Source: Fistularia commersonii (taxonomy: Eukaryota; Chordata; Actinopteri; Syngnathiformes; Fistulariidae). Taken from it: a stretch of 64,000 bases of DNA. Under the pieces are notes generated by a model. The model saw only the letters and a list, made by a program, of their open reading frames with translations. It made no database searches and had not been told where the DNA came from. Position numbers and translations under genes: made by a program. Location of the stretch: the NCBI GenBank assembly GCA_037954325.1, contig JBBMNZ010000027.1, forward strand, positions 4,753,501 through 4,817,500, written 5' to 3'. Shown here piece by piece: positions 34,759-46,720 of the stretch (position 1 is the first letter of the stretch; the number at the start of each line of letters is the position of its first letter).

Positions 34759-37700
34759 CACAATATTTGCAAAGGCAAACACTTTAAAAATGCTGAATGA
34801 AAAGAGTCATATTTGGTGAGGGCAATAGTCAAGTATGTCAGTGTTGAGTGCGTGCATGACTCCCTTATCTAGTGCTTTTATTATGTTGTCTGTTTTGTTT
34901 GTGTAGACAGTGGTTATCAGGATGCGCAGTATGACAATGGCATCAGCTAACAACAGGTTCACAAACACACTAAACATCTATGGGTATCTCCATGTTGTTC
35001 ACATGGATGTGGCAGGAAAATGAGAGCAAATAACACTGTCTATGGTTGTGAACACAATAGTGTCACCCAAGCAAATTTATAGAGGTGAGGATTGGAAATG
35101 AAAGAAATGTAAAACAGGGAGGTAATGTCTGCCATTACTTGGCTGCTACGAAATGAGCTGATATCCATCTGAAGAGTCAAAGGGATACAGGTTAGCATAA
35201 GTCTTTGACTAACTTCATGGAATGAAACTCAAAACTCAGGGCAGGCCCATGCTATACTAACACCATATTTTTATCCAACAGCTAACATGACGCACACAGC
35301 TGGCTGCAAGGACCAGTAACAACCTCTTCGGAAAATGACCTTTACCTTTAGTCTGCAGACTTCTGAATTCTGACGCATTCTGGTTCAAATTTAAGTCCCC
35401 ACAGTACAAACCAATCCCAACTGAGTAGACTTTGTTCCATGCAAGTAATTGAAAATACACTAAGAAAATAAACTAAGAAAATACAAGTCTCAACTAAAAT
35501 AACAGCAACTAGGAGTAATCAAAACAGCAGGTGTATAATGGCAAATAACCAGCGATATGTGGAAAAGTAGAATGCAGTTTGTAAGCGGAAAAATTGTTTA
35601 CATTACTGAAAATCTGTGTGATAGAGCACTATTTGGAGTAAGGGGGGCGGTTTTATGAAAAAAAAAAAAAATACAATAAACTGTCTGAAATTATATTTTT
35701 GTGAATGACTGAAAAATGCCACACCCTTAATATTGTTGAAAGCAGCCAGCCATGCCATCCCCGCCCCTTCCCGCATAAACACAAAACACCTCAGGGTTGG
35801 GAATTAAAATATTAGTTACCCTTATGACACTGGGATGTGTATCTATGTTGGGCCACGCTACAAAGCAGGTTGGGCTTGCTGTAACACACTGAAGGGCAAA
35901 CACACACACCCATTTTATAAACAGCTTTCTGATAGAGCAAAAGCAATTTGCACGAGGGAAAAAACATTTGCCCTTCTTAAGCATATTGCCGATCTCAAAC
36001 GATCAATGTGACATCCCTAGTCATTCCTTCCTTTTGTCTTTGTCCACCAAACAATCTCCATCTTTTTTACTTTACATGCCCCATGGCTTGTTTGGTCAGC
36101 AGCTCTTTCTGCTCAACACATTAACAGCTTAAAATTACTTCTGGATTTTACACCGAAGATGAGATGCCTTGAGACACATTAATTACTTAACACATTTTCC
36201 TTGCAATCCCACAGACTTAAGTCAATAAATGGGGCCTACGCTTACAAAAACATGATGAACATGTTCTCGAAAAAGCAAGAGAATGAGAAGAGGGAAAAAG
36301 TCAAGGCTGGATATGTTGGTCAAGGAAAACCTTTATTTCCTAAATATTCTTCAGAGGTAATTTTCCATCAAACACGGATACCACAGAACATCCTTGTTTG
36401 CAATAAAAAAAAAGGGGTGTACACCTATATTTAAATACCACCTAAGGACATTGTGGTAATGTTGGTCAAAATCAAGCCTTGCCCAGTGAAACCCACCCCA
36501 TTCTCTCTAATAGGGAGCTATGCAAACCAATGCAAAGACAGCTCTACGGCTCCTGCTATTCAAAGCTATCAATGTAGGCTGTTGATAAGGAAATGCAAAG
36601 TGGGTCACCTTTAACTCCAGGCTCCTTGTGTAAACAGTATGGGGGGGCTGCTTGGGACTCTCCTAATCACTCTCTAAACAGAGCCAGGTGCTGTTGCCAC
36701 AGACAAACTGTCACCAGCACTCTTCTCGTCACAGCTGCTGTCTAGCCCCCAGACACTCGCACAACTGCAGGCTACCGCAACGCTACAAACTGCACAAAGA
36801 CACCTGAAAATGTGCCAGCCTTGACTGGGTGCTATCTATACTAAGAATCCGAAGACTTTTAAATGTCGTATAACAAGCAAAGAAGCCTATTCCTCTGAGC
36901 CAGATTTCCGTGTATAATCTTATACTCTTATCATGAGCTGAACCAGACGTGTAAGTCTGTCACAAGATTGCATAAATCTACTGTTAGTCACTAAGTCAGT
37001 TTTTAGGACTTCTGCCAATTAAGTTATTTTGCCGGTTTTATTAAGCTCGCTTCACAAGCTCCCAAAAGTTAATTTCCATTACTTTTGGTAGATAGTCATA
37101 CTGTATTTCTTGGGCCAAAGGAATTTCCCACAGGTGTGATAACACCATCTACTAGACTGTATGCATGCAAGACAGTGGATGTCTTTCTTGAATCTATTGA
37201 ATCTATCAACAATAACTGATAGAAATTAAATTTACTTTTTTTTTCTTTGTTTAAATGTTGCTTCCCTTCTGTTCTCCTTTTGTAGCACAAAAACAAAAAC
37301 ATTTGAATTATATATTAATATAAGACATGCAGGTAAAGGTGCTTCCATAAATCTTTGACGTGCTTGTTTCAAATAGCTCAGTGACCGTTGGGATACAAAA
37401 ACACAATCTAGTCAGGGACTGACCCATGCTGCCATGAGGAGGATAGATGTCACAATGGACAATAAAAACCTTAACACTATGGTCTGTCTTAAATTCAAAG
37501 CAATGTAGGCATTACATGGCTCATGTATAGAATGTTCTCCCCAAAAAGACAATAATTGCTGCTTTCGTTCTAGTGCAATGATATTAGTCATGCAGAAAAC
37601 GAATATTGAAGCACCATCAAAACACTGTCAGAGCAACATGCTGTGTAACTACAGCTCACTCGTCCTGTCACAGACAACATTGATCAATTTTGCCCACTTA

Positions 37701-40634
37701 GTTAATAAAGCTTCCATTATGGGGAAGTAATTTGTATTTTGCATTTTTGTAACTGAAGTTTACATTCGGGAGTTGAAATCCCTGAAAGCCTCTTTCTCTT
37801 GTACCAGACATTAGGCAAAATTTTGTAACATCCCACTTCTGAGTCACTTTGTATTTTTCAATACAGACAGATGAAATATTACTAGTCATGACAAAAATAT
37901 AGAGGCAGCTATAATTACCTTGCATGAAATCACAGTGATAGATCCCAAACATGAAAAGCTCTCGATGCTATTGCTATAAATTCTGGAATACACATCTGGC
38001 AGGGTAAATACAGTTTCCCATTCACTCAAGCCCAAGAATTTGAAATACGTAACCAACAACCAGTGTTGACTAAAGCATCCGCACTAAGGGCTGGGCAGTA
38101 AGGGAAAAGCGATACAGAAAAAAAAAGATTAATGTGCTTCCAGTGATGTACCAGTGATGGTTAATCTAGTAATGAGACCCTCTGTTGTGTTGCTGCAGAC
38201 TGCTGTGCAGTGACAAAGAAAGTAGTGTGCACTCTGTTAAGGGTCAGATCCGAGCCATGTAGTGATATTACACTGGGGCAGGCCTTTGGTCATTTCTATG
38301 AAAAGTTGCTCAGTGGCCCCAGATGTAAAGAATGGCTGACATAAGAGCTTAGTCCTCTGGTTAGTGGGAGCCAAAGAAGTATATAAATGGCTGATTCCAC
38401 CACCAACATCCTGCTGAGGGACTGGCTACCTGGACTGCATGAAAATAATTTCATTTTTAATAAGCTGTTCTAGACTTCTTTGTTTCAAACTTAATAAACC
38501 AACTCTGGGTAGGTAAACAGCTAATTTCACAGGGCTTGAGACTTTCAAAAAAACTCACCCTTTTCGCAGCTGCCTCTTTGTTACTTTGAGTCTGTGAGAT
38601 TTTTGAGGTCCCTTAGAATCATGTGATCAATGCCAGGCATGCTATTTAGCAACTTGGCCACTATGAAAATTTGCATCTATGGCCAAGCAGCACATGAATG
38701 CATCTTCCTGAACACATTCATGAGCAAAGTAAGCTAATATAATGTAAATGAGGCACAAAGGTAAAAAGAAAGGCTTCACTGATGACAAACATGATAGTAA
38801 GATTAATTTGTCAGCGATTGCGCTATGGTCATATTTTGGTGCATCGAGCAAGGACAAATTTCAGTGTTGAACTATGGTTCCAACAATTAATGCTGCTGAA
38901 AATTCTAGTATTAGAGTTGCATTGCAGACTTCAGCCAAGATATGAACAACCTGACCTGCTGCCTCTCCCAAATTGGTGAAGCCCTGAACCGTTTTTAGCT
39001 TTTTTTATTTTCTGTTCAAAAACGGCACAGAAGATCTATTGACCATGAAGAAACAAGAAGTACAGTAGTTGTGATTAAGACCTTTAGTAAGCCTTTAAAT
39101 GGAAAAATGCAAGAGTAAAACTGTGTACATTTCCTGCCTTGAATAAGATCTGGACAAAGTGTCAGTGGTGGAACCCTGATTCATGACATAGGAGGGCATG
39201 ATACATTCAGACACGAAATGGAAAAAATACAGTCAGTTTCTCAGTTTAGGGGCCTAGGAAGCATGAACTGAAATAAAATTTTACAAATCAAGCAGCTCTT
39301 GATTTTCAAATATTTGCTTTAACAATGGAAAGTTTACAGGCCACATCTATCTTGGTTTAGGTGTGAAATCTGAGAACCGAGGACCCACAAAGGGTTCACC
39401 CAATCAGGTGCAATCAGAATTTGGGTATAGCCTTCTACGACCACGAAGTGTCTAATTACTTTTCTCAGCCATTTACATAAAATAAATCAAAGTTGATTTT
39501 TTTTCATTTTTTTTATATTTATTTTAAATAGTTTGAAGCTCATTGAAATTTCCTTCTTGTTTTATTATGAGTTACATCAGTGGCTTTTCATTTCTTAATC
39601 CATGGTTTAAAGCACTTTTTGCAACTTACTATCGAAAAAGGCAGGAAGTATATTTTTATACTTCTTTTATTTTTTTGTATCAGGAATGTTTTGAAACTTT
39701 CCATGAAAGTTCTTGCTTGAAAGGATTTCTCCTCAACCAGACCAGAACCGATACAGCCTCATCAACAACAAATTGTAACAGCTTTTGAAAACTCATAGTT
39801 GACAAGACACTGTTAAGGCTGACTGCAGAAGGCAATGGTGCATTCACAGCTACACAGTCAATGCCATAGTTTGAAACACAACCAATAAGTAACCCGACTC
39901 TGCAGTGATGCTGTCCCCTTATAAGATGCAGAGCTGTCTGTTCTGCTTTTTACAATCACATCCCCCCCCAACATTCCCAACCCATCTTCTCCCCTGGTCA
40001 GAGATTTTTTCTTTTGTAAAGTTATGAGTAAACACAACATTGATAATTTTTATTTTGTTCACCTTCAAAACATCCCCGATAGGTCCACCATTGTTGGAAG
40101 TAAGAGAAGAAAATGAGTGGCAGTAGAAATAAATGCAAGCTGGTATCCTTGAGCTGCAGGTTAACCTGAAGAGACTGGGCGGGGGGTTAACTTGGAGGGC
40201 AGGGGGGTTAACATGTATCTTTACACAAGTGGACAGCCGCATCAACCGAGGTTCTTTGTGAAAGCAGTCGTACAAGCCAATTCATGTGAAAATGACAGCA
40301 TTTTAAATCAATATAATAATCACAACAAAGTCTATATCCAAATACCAGGGTTTCAGGAATTTTGCATTGCCTGGAACATGCAATAATTTGTTCAGCATTA
40401 TCTGATTTTAAATTTTGACCAGCAAGGCACCGAAAAAAATACTGACGTGCATTCGCTCTCTCTCCATGCTCAGTGGCCAAGATCTCTCCATTTCTATTTA
40501 TACAACCTTGCTTAATAATCCAACCAGATGACATTAAATGCCTGTTGTGAAATCTCAATTGTTGGTAGAAACCCCTTGGCAAATAAAAGTATGCCATTGA
40601 ATTTTTATTCAATTCACACAATGTAGATGTGTCG

Positions 40635-40726
40635 TATGTAGCTCAGTGGTAGAGCATGGTAACAGTGGTAACCTTTTTTGGTTAAAAGCATCTGCCAAAT
40701 GACTGTAATTTATGTAATGTAAAGTA
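40635..40726 (+). mobile_element. SINE remnant with tRNA-like head
   Basis: ATGTAGCTCAGTGGTAGAGC is an intact-looking tRNA A-box region. It is followed shortly by TTAAAAGCATCTGCCAAATG and ACTGTAATTTATGTAATGTA, the tail typical of tRNA-derived SINEs in fish. The B-box and body between them are missing, so this is an internally deleted copy and not a tRNA gene. Confidence 0.75.
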
Positions 40727-41381
40727 AATCCTGGAGGCAAAACAATTGGACTGAATAAATACAAACTTCTTTACTGAGACCTCCCTCCACCTTCAATGCA
40801 AAAAAGAAACATTCACACAAACATGTTCACCATATCTTGATCAAGGTTAGATTGAAAATATAGCAAATTTGTGAAGGTGCCACCAAAGAGAAAGTTGCAG
40901 AAAAAAAGTGAAAAAATCAAAACACTGTCCTTGAGATAACACAAGAATGTATCCAAAAAGTTTTTACGTGTAAAACTTTAAAACATCATCTAACAAGATA
41001 ATGTTAGGAGCAGGATCTCCCTTCCAACTACTGAAGAAAAAATATGTGCCCTCAGGGAAAATCCAGTGTCCAAACCCTGTCCTATGGTTACTTTAGTTTG
41101 GGGAAACCAGGCTGAGTTGCAAGCAAAGGTCCAACTCCTGCCGTATAATGAAACACACACAACAGGATCCCTGCCTGTGTAATTTAAAAGTGTTAAAAAA
41201 AAAAAAAAAGCACGAAAGGCTCTTGCCGTTAGTGCTAATCTTATTAGCAGCAGCCAAAACATACAACTAACCTCCTGGCTGATGTTAAAATCCACCGGCG
41301 GGCAGACGTTTGTTCAGGCCTGTTGCTTCACCCCTGCATTTTCAACCCCAGAGGTGTGTGTGATGAGCGTGGTGACTGGGG

Positions 41382-41382
41382 C

Positions 41383-41413
<31 letters not shown>

Positions 41414-41418
41414 TGTGT
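41382..41418. repeat. (GT)n microsatellite
   Basis: GT tract at the exon 2-side edge of the CpG island. Confidence 0.93.
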
Positions 41419-41479
41419 CCTCCTTCAGAAGCAGCTGTCGTACGCGCTTGCGTTTCAAGAGCAGTAAAGGAGCGCGTGG

Positions 41480-42640
41480 GAAGTGATTCAACACGGTCCA
41501 CCTGCCATGCGCACGCGTATACACGTACGCCCGCGGCGGCGCGCAGACGCGCACGCGCACTCAACACGGTCAGATCTTTTACCCGAGGGCACCAAATGGT
41601 CAGCATCATGTGACAATGGCTCAGTCGCATTAATAATACGAAGATGAGCTCTGCTGCTTTCAAACAAAAAAAACCCGAAGATACGCTCTGAACATTCTTA
41701 AGGTTTATTTACTTTCCTGGTCGATAATAACAGTATTAAAATAAAAGAATTGAACAGAAAGGAACAGAGCCTCTCGGCTGCGGTTTGCTCACAAACAACA
41801 CCGGTGATAACGTTAACAAGAAGTTCAGCGGGATGCGGGCGGGGGGTTCCAACCAAAACACGACTGACCGAGAATCCTTGACAAAAGATAAGAAAATAAC
41901 TGAAAGCGCTAGGAGAAGCTCCTTTCCTCTCCCTCTCTCTCTCTTTTGGTCTATCTCTCTCTCTCTGTCGCCGCACACACAAAAGCACGCGCAAACACAC
42001 GCGCTCCCAAACGCGACGGTTAGCGCCGACCTTCGAGAAAGGAGGAACAAACAACCGAATAAATAAATAAAACAGCAAGAAAGAAAGGAAAAGAACTGCA
42101 ACCGGCCCGCGTTTCTTCGATATCTCACGGACTTCCTGAACAAACCCCTGGCGCCGCGCAGTCAGCTCACTCGCTCGCTCGCTCGCTCGTTTCAAAGCGA
42201 CCACCTCCGGGTTGGAACCAGGACCGGAGATTAGCACGTTCACTCACCGCAAACGAGAACGGGGCTACTCCGGCGGCTGTGGGTGAGCGACTCTGTTCGG
42301 CTCCTTAACGGCGGAGGCGTGGGTCCATCCCTCTGTGGGAGGGGGGGACACGCACTTTTGTCGTCACGCAGGAAAAGCTCCGAGGCCACGGGAACGGAGC
42401 GGAGCCGAGCGCCGGGGAGACGAGGACAGAGGCGGCCGGCTGCTGGGAGCCGGGAGGTGGGGCTTCCTCTCCGGCGGGGGCCGGACAGACAGACGAATGG
42501 GAGGAGGCGGGGGGAGCAGCGGGAGCTGTGGGGGAGAAGCACCTGCTCCCCCGCCCCCATCCCAGTCACGCCTGCGGTCCACAGGGCTGACCCCGCATTG
42601 TCCCCCCCCGGGGGGTGAATGAAAGAAGCGTCCATCCTCA
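41480..42640 (-). promoter_or_regulatory. gse1: CpG island, likely gse1 internal promoter
   Basis: CG dinucleotides are abundant, in contrast to the rest of the window, with the densest parts at about 41500-41570 (CCCGCGGCGGCGCGCAGACG) and 42400-42500. It lies upstream of exon 2 on the transcribed strand and contains a good minus-strand donor, TTTGCG|GTGAGTG, at 42248. These are the marks of a vertebrate promoter with a first exon. No TATA box is evident. A (GCTC)n run sits at about 42167-42189. Confidence 0.6.
42248..42635 (-). other. gse1: putative alternative first exon of gse1
   Basis: The 3' end is the donor TTTGCG|GTGAGTG. The 5' end is unknown; 42635 is only the first ATG of an open frame that runs to the donor. 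That frame leaves the exon in phase 1 and would join exon 2 as VLVC-G-MSHEPKS, so an N-terminal extension of about 130 residues is possible. Its composition (Pro/Arg/Ser, typical of translated CpG-island DNA) makes a 5' untranslated role with start at MSHEPKS more likely. Confidence 0.45.
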
Positions 42641-43713
42641 ACTAGGAGATAGAGGGGAACTTCCTGGTCTTTGAAACGGCTGCAAACTCAGCCTTAAACT
42701 TCCGTATGACCAACAGGAGGAGACAAAATCACATTTTATTCTTGATGCAAACTCTTCTTTGATCGTGTCTAACTGCTAAATACATTTCTTCTTCTTTCTT
42801 TTATTGTGAACATTTTCGATTTGATCTGTATCACAACGCTATGATCAGCCAGTTCAAGCATGATGAAAGATCCAGGTCTCAGCACATGTGATATCTCGCC
42901 ATCAATGCTTAGCTTCCGGTGAGTGAACGCTGCTCGCCGGTTACTCGGTATATACAAGTGTATTTTATATATGCGCATATCTGTATGGTGTGAAAGGCAT
43001 CTTCTTATCATAAATGAGGAGATAATTCAGATCTTCTCAAGTATTCATTTAGTTTGTACCCAAATCTCCAAATGCATGGATAAAAGTGCCAGGCAAATCT
43101 TCATCTTAACCAGATCAATTCAAAGTGTGTCTGAAAGGTCGATCTTAAAGGTCAAGATGAGTAGCAGCTTGATTTCGTGAGCCGTGAAAAGCATCCCTAT
43201 TCTGAATGTATTTGCAACGACCAGTAAACATGGAAATTGGCCTATTGTTTTGCCAACAATGTTGTACAGGTAGTATTAAAACAAACAAACAAACAAAAAA
43301 AAAACAGAAAAGGGGAGCAGTTTCGTCAAACAACCACAAGGGGACAGCCACCCACCAAAACCATACAGAAGCCTCAGCTGACAATTCTACCCCTGTCTGG
43401 CGTATCAATGGTTTTACTGTGGATTAGATACCAGCGTCTGCACTGCCTGCAAAATCAAAGCCACACTTGTAAGCAGTAAAGACAGGGTGTTCTTCCAAAG
43501 TCAAGAATGAAAGTACGGATTAAGCAGGTGATGGCCTTGGAGGAAACGGGATGAGTCTTTCCCATTGTGCTCTAAATTGCTAATTGCATTGGAAAAAAAT
43601 GCAGGCCTAATGATGTTTTGTGGCTCTCTCACAGCCAGTGCCTTCGTGCAGTCTCATAGCACAACATTAATCTCTAGGCATCTTAACAATCTTTCTTGTA
43701 TTTATGTAAGACA

Positions 43714-43714
<1 letters not shown>

Positions 43715-43746
<32 letters not shown>
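43715..43746. repeat. (GT)n microsatellite
   Basis: About 16 GT units. Confidence 0.95.
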
Positions 43747-43747
<1 letters not shown>

Positions 43748-44094
43748 TTGCATTTGTGCAGAGTGTGGCAATGCCTGTGAGCCTTGTTGTTCATTCAACT
43801 GATAGTGTGTCCCTCACCTCTGGCTGACCTGTGAGAGACACAGAGCCAGAGGTATTGGGAGTACTGATGCAACATGGAGACCTTAGCCTCGGATCTGCTG
43901 CATGCTGTCTGTACATATGCTCTCTGAACACTGATGGGGCCTCCCTCTGTTCAATTATTCAAATATTCTGTCATTGGAGTATTACAATGTCTTTTAGTGA
44001 ATTAGTAATTTCTTATGGTCTTTTTAAATCACTAATTACTATTAAATATCAATAGCTATATCTAAATATAACACACACACTCACATTACACACA

Positions 44095-44149
44095 TCTCTC
44101 TCTCTCTCTCTCTCTCGCTATCTGTCTCTCTCTCGCTCTCTCTCTCTCT
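44095..44149. repeat. (CT)n microsatellite
   Basis: Imperfect CT run with GCTATCTG and CTCG interruptions. Confidence 0.9.
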
Positions 44150-44716
44150 GCGCTTGCAAAGGATAGCACAATAAGCAACATTCCCAAAAGCTATCTTGTG
44201 TAAACCTGCACTCACAAATGCTGCATTTAGGCGATCGAGTTACCATTCTCTCATCGCTCAGACACTTAAAAATCCACAATTATTTGACCTGAAACTGTAT
44301 CTTGAGCATTCACTTTTGAACTGAGGATCTCCCAAAATGCAAATGTTGCAAGTCTACTACTGTACTGTATGTTTAAAGTATATTTCATCTTTTTGTCCTC
44401 TTTTACTTGCCTTTCTTCCTCACCCCCTTGATACTTTTCCTTTAATACCGAATGTCCCCATCCAACTATCTTTCACTGATTTGACAACTTGCCATTTCAC
44501 ATCATGCCCAACATCGCCACCTCCGCCTTATCTCTGCTGCATTACCCGTAACCCCCCCACCCCCTCAGCAGCAGACCTGGCCTAAGGCATCGTTAGCTTA
44601 ATTTAATAAAGGGGCTTAAGCTTTTGAGAGGCTTTTGAAGGATCTGACTGCTGTTACATTCATTACAATCTATCAGCCACTAGAGACAGAGCCTTGTTGC
44701 ATGGTTGAGAAAGAGA

Positions 44717-44717
<1 letters not shown>

Positions 44718-44786
<69 letters not shown>
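44718..44786. repeat. (GT)n microsatellite
   Basis: About 34 uninterrupted GT units, followed by a GA-rich run. Confidence 0.97.
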
Positions 44787-44787
<1 letters not shown>

Positions 44788-46238
44788 CGTGTCTCAGAGA
44801 GAGACACAGAGAGCGAGAGGGAGAGAGGTATTTAAGGGAATGTTGTCATAAAATTATTTCTTATTGTGAGAATATATGGCCAATAATGGAAAAACACACC
44901 TGGTAAACTTACAAAGGGGGTTTAACCAGTCAAACGCTACACACTTTGTAGAGGAAGGGGTATTACATTGGTGAATTGCCCCCACTAAAGCATGCAAGCT
45001 TTCCATCCTCTCATCAAGAATGGCTGCTTTACCTCCTTTTTGAACTCCCTTACGCCTTTCGAGGACAAACAGCAGAAGCTCCTCTCAACCTCTCGTCCTG
45101 CCTTCATTATATAGATGACAAGCACAGCAACATCCTTCATTGTAGGGAGACAAATTCAGAAAACATGGGTGAAAAGAAGTTGGAGCCCCTTGTGAACATC
45201 CTGCCCAGGCTCCTTTTCACCCTGAGTGAGCTATCTAGACGATCCCCCAACTTTACCTCCCACATCCATCTGCACGTCTGATACCTTGGCAAAGAAGCAG
45301 CTCAGTGGGGAAAAATGCAGAAATGAAGCACTGAGCTCTGCATTTGTCCACTGATGCACGGGTATATATGCATGATTGGAAATGGGAGTTAGGGCTTGAG
45401 CACATGTGCAGTACCTCTGGAGTCTCCCTTGACAGATATTAAATTAAGGCAAATAGAGGTAATTAACATGCAGATCAGATGTCAAACAGATGACAGAGGA
45501 GGGGCTGTGACAATTTAAAAAAGGAACAGGGGTAAGGGGGAACAAAGAAATATAAGAACGGGATGAAACAATGAACGATAGCAAAGCCTTGCCCTATTTA
45601 CTGTACAGACTAACCTGCTGTCCTCATTACTCCAGTACATGGCTGCATGCAGTTTAACACGTATTTGCATTGGTGTTAATATAGCATCAGAAACACACCC
45701 TTAGAATAAAATATATAAGGAATCTGTCCCCTACAGTGACCCTTACAATAGCGGCAAGTTATACAACTACTTTTACAAGTAAAACTGCAGGTATAAGTGT
45801 CGTCACGAGTAAGGGTCAACCAGAGTGTTTACAAATGGAATCTTCAATAATAGACATAAACATGATATACAAAATATATGCAAATAAAATAAAATGAAAA
45901 AAACAAGCAATGCAGTGTGACATGCAACACTGCAATGCAAAATAAATGACTGGTATTTAAATAGATTTTTAAATGATTGTGTTCAGATGTGTTAGTAATT
46001 ATTATTAATATCTGGGCTCAGAAGAAAATGGAGTTCTGTCATTTGTTATTTGCTGCCACATCCCAGTCTCTGGTTCCCTAAATCAATTAGAAAAGCAGGC
46101 GAGGCGCTGCCTGAAGGCCTTTGGGGAAAGGGTAGATTTGAGAAGTTCAGGCCAGTCTTGTGCCATAATCCCTTTAAAATCTACTTCACAAAGTGGTAAA
46201 TGTGCTGCTTATCTGCCCCTCATCCCCACCCTCACAAA

Positions 46239-46257
46239 TACACACAGACACACACAT

Positions 46258-46333
<76 letters not shown>

Positions 46334-46348
46334 GCACAGACACACACA

Positions 46349-46415
<67 letters not shown>
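46239..46415. repeat. long (CA)n microsatellite cluster
   Basis: About 175 bp, nearly all CA, with few interruptions (ACATAAAC, ACGCGCACAGAC, ACAGAC). The longest such tract in the window. Confidence 0.97.
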
Positions 46416-46417
<2 letters not shown>

Positions 46418-46450
46418 TTACCCACCAACACACACTGTTACCCACCAACA
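46411..46450. repeat. perfect 20 bp tandem duplication
   Basis: Two identical copies of CACACTGTTACCCACCAACA abut each other at the end of the long CA tract, probably a slippage product. Confidence 0.95.
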
Positions 46451-46663
46451 CACAAACACCATTTTACATACATACAGTACCATATGGTGTATTTCCTAAG
46501 GCTTGTTGAAAAAATGGGGCAAAAGCAAAAGAAAACAGAGCGGAGGGAAAAAATTGAGGAAAAGAGAGATGTGTGGACAACACATTGATAAAAGAGCAGA
46601 GTAGGGAGGGGGTCTATGGATTGAACATGCTTGGCTGTGTTCCCTCCTCTCGCTCCGGGAGTC

Positions 46664-46694
<31 letters not shown>

Positions 46695-46720
46695 CTGTCT
46701 GTGTGTCTGTGTGTGAGTGT
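46664..46720. repeat. (GT)n with GTCT units
   Basis: GT run followed by interspersed GTCT and GAGT units. Confidence 0.92.

Larger units (their letters stand above)
25433..41379 (-). other. gse1: intron 1 of gse1, exon 2 side (16 kb)
   Basis: Mostly AT-rich sequence with GT microsatellites at 26316-26340, 31189-31246 and 31654-31699, a GA/CT tract at 29611-29656, a strong G-run cluster at 27723-27753, a CG/CA tract at 34701-34758 and a SINE fragment at 40635-40726. A minus-strand open frame at about 30450-30600 is discussed separately. No gse1 homologous exon was recognised here. Confidence 0.65.

Noticed and set aside
40635..40670. Possible tRNA gene
   Set aside because: The A-box is good, but no anticodon arm, T-arm or acceptor pairing follows, and the sequence runs into a SINE tail.
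41698..42243. 181-codon minus-strand frame next to the CpG island
   Set aside because: It lies downstream of the donor at 42248, in the intron. The composition is low-complexity and nothing in it is recognisable.
44976..45281. 101-codon plus-strand frame
   Set aside because: Reads plausibly in places, but there is no homology I recognise and no splice or promoter context.
46138..46588. His/Thr and Cys/Val repeat proteins over the CA tract
   Set aside because: Translations of a dinucleotide microsatellite, not proteins.
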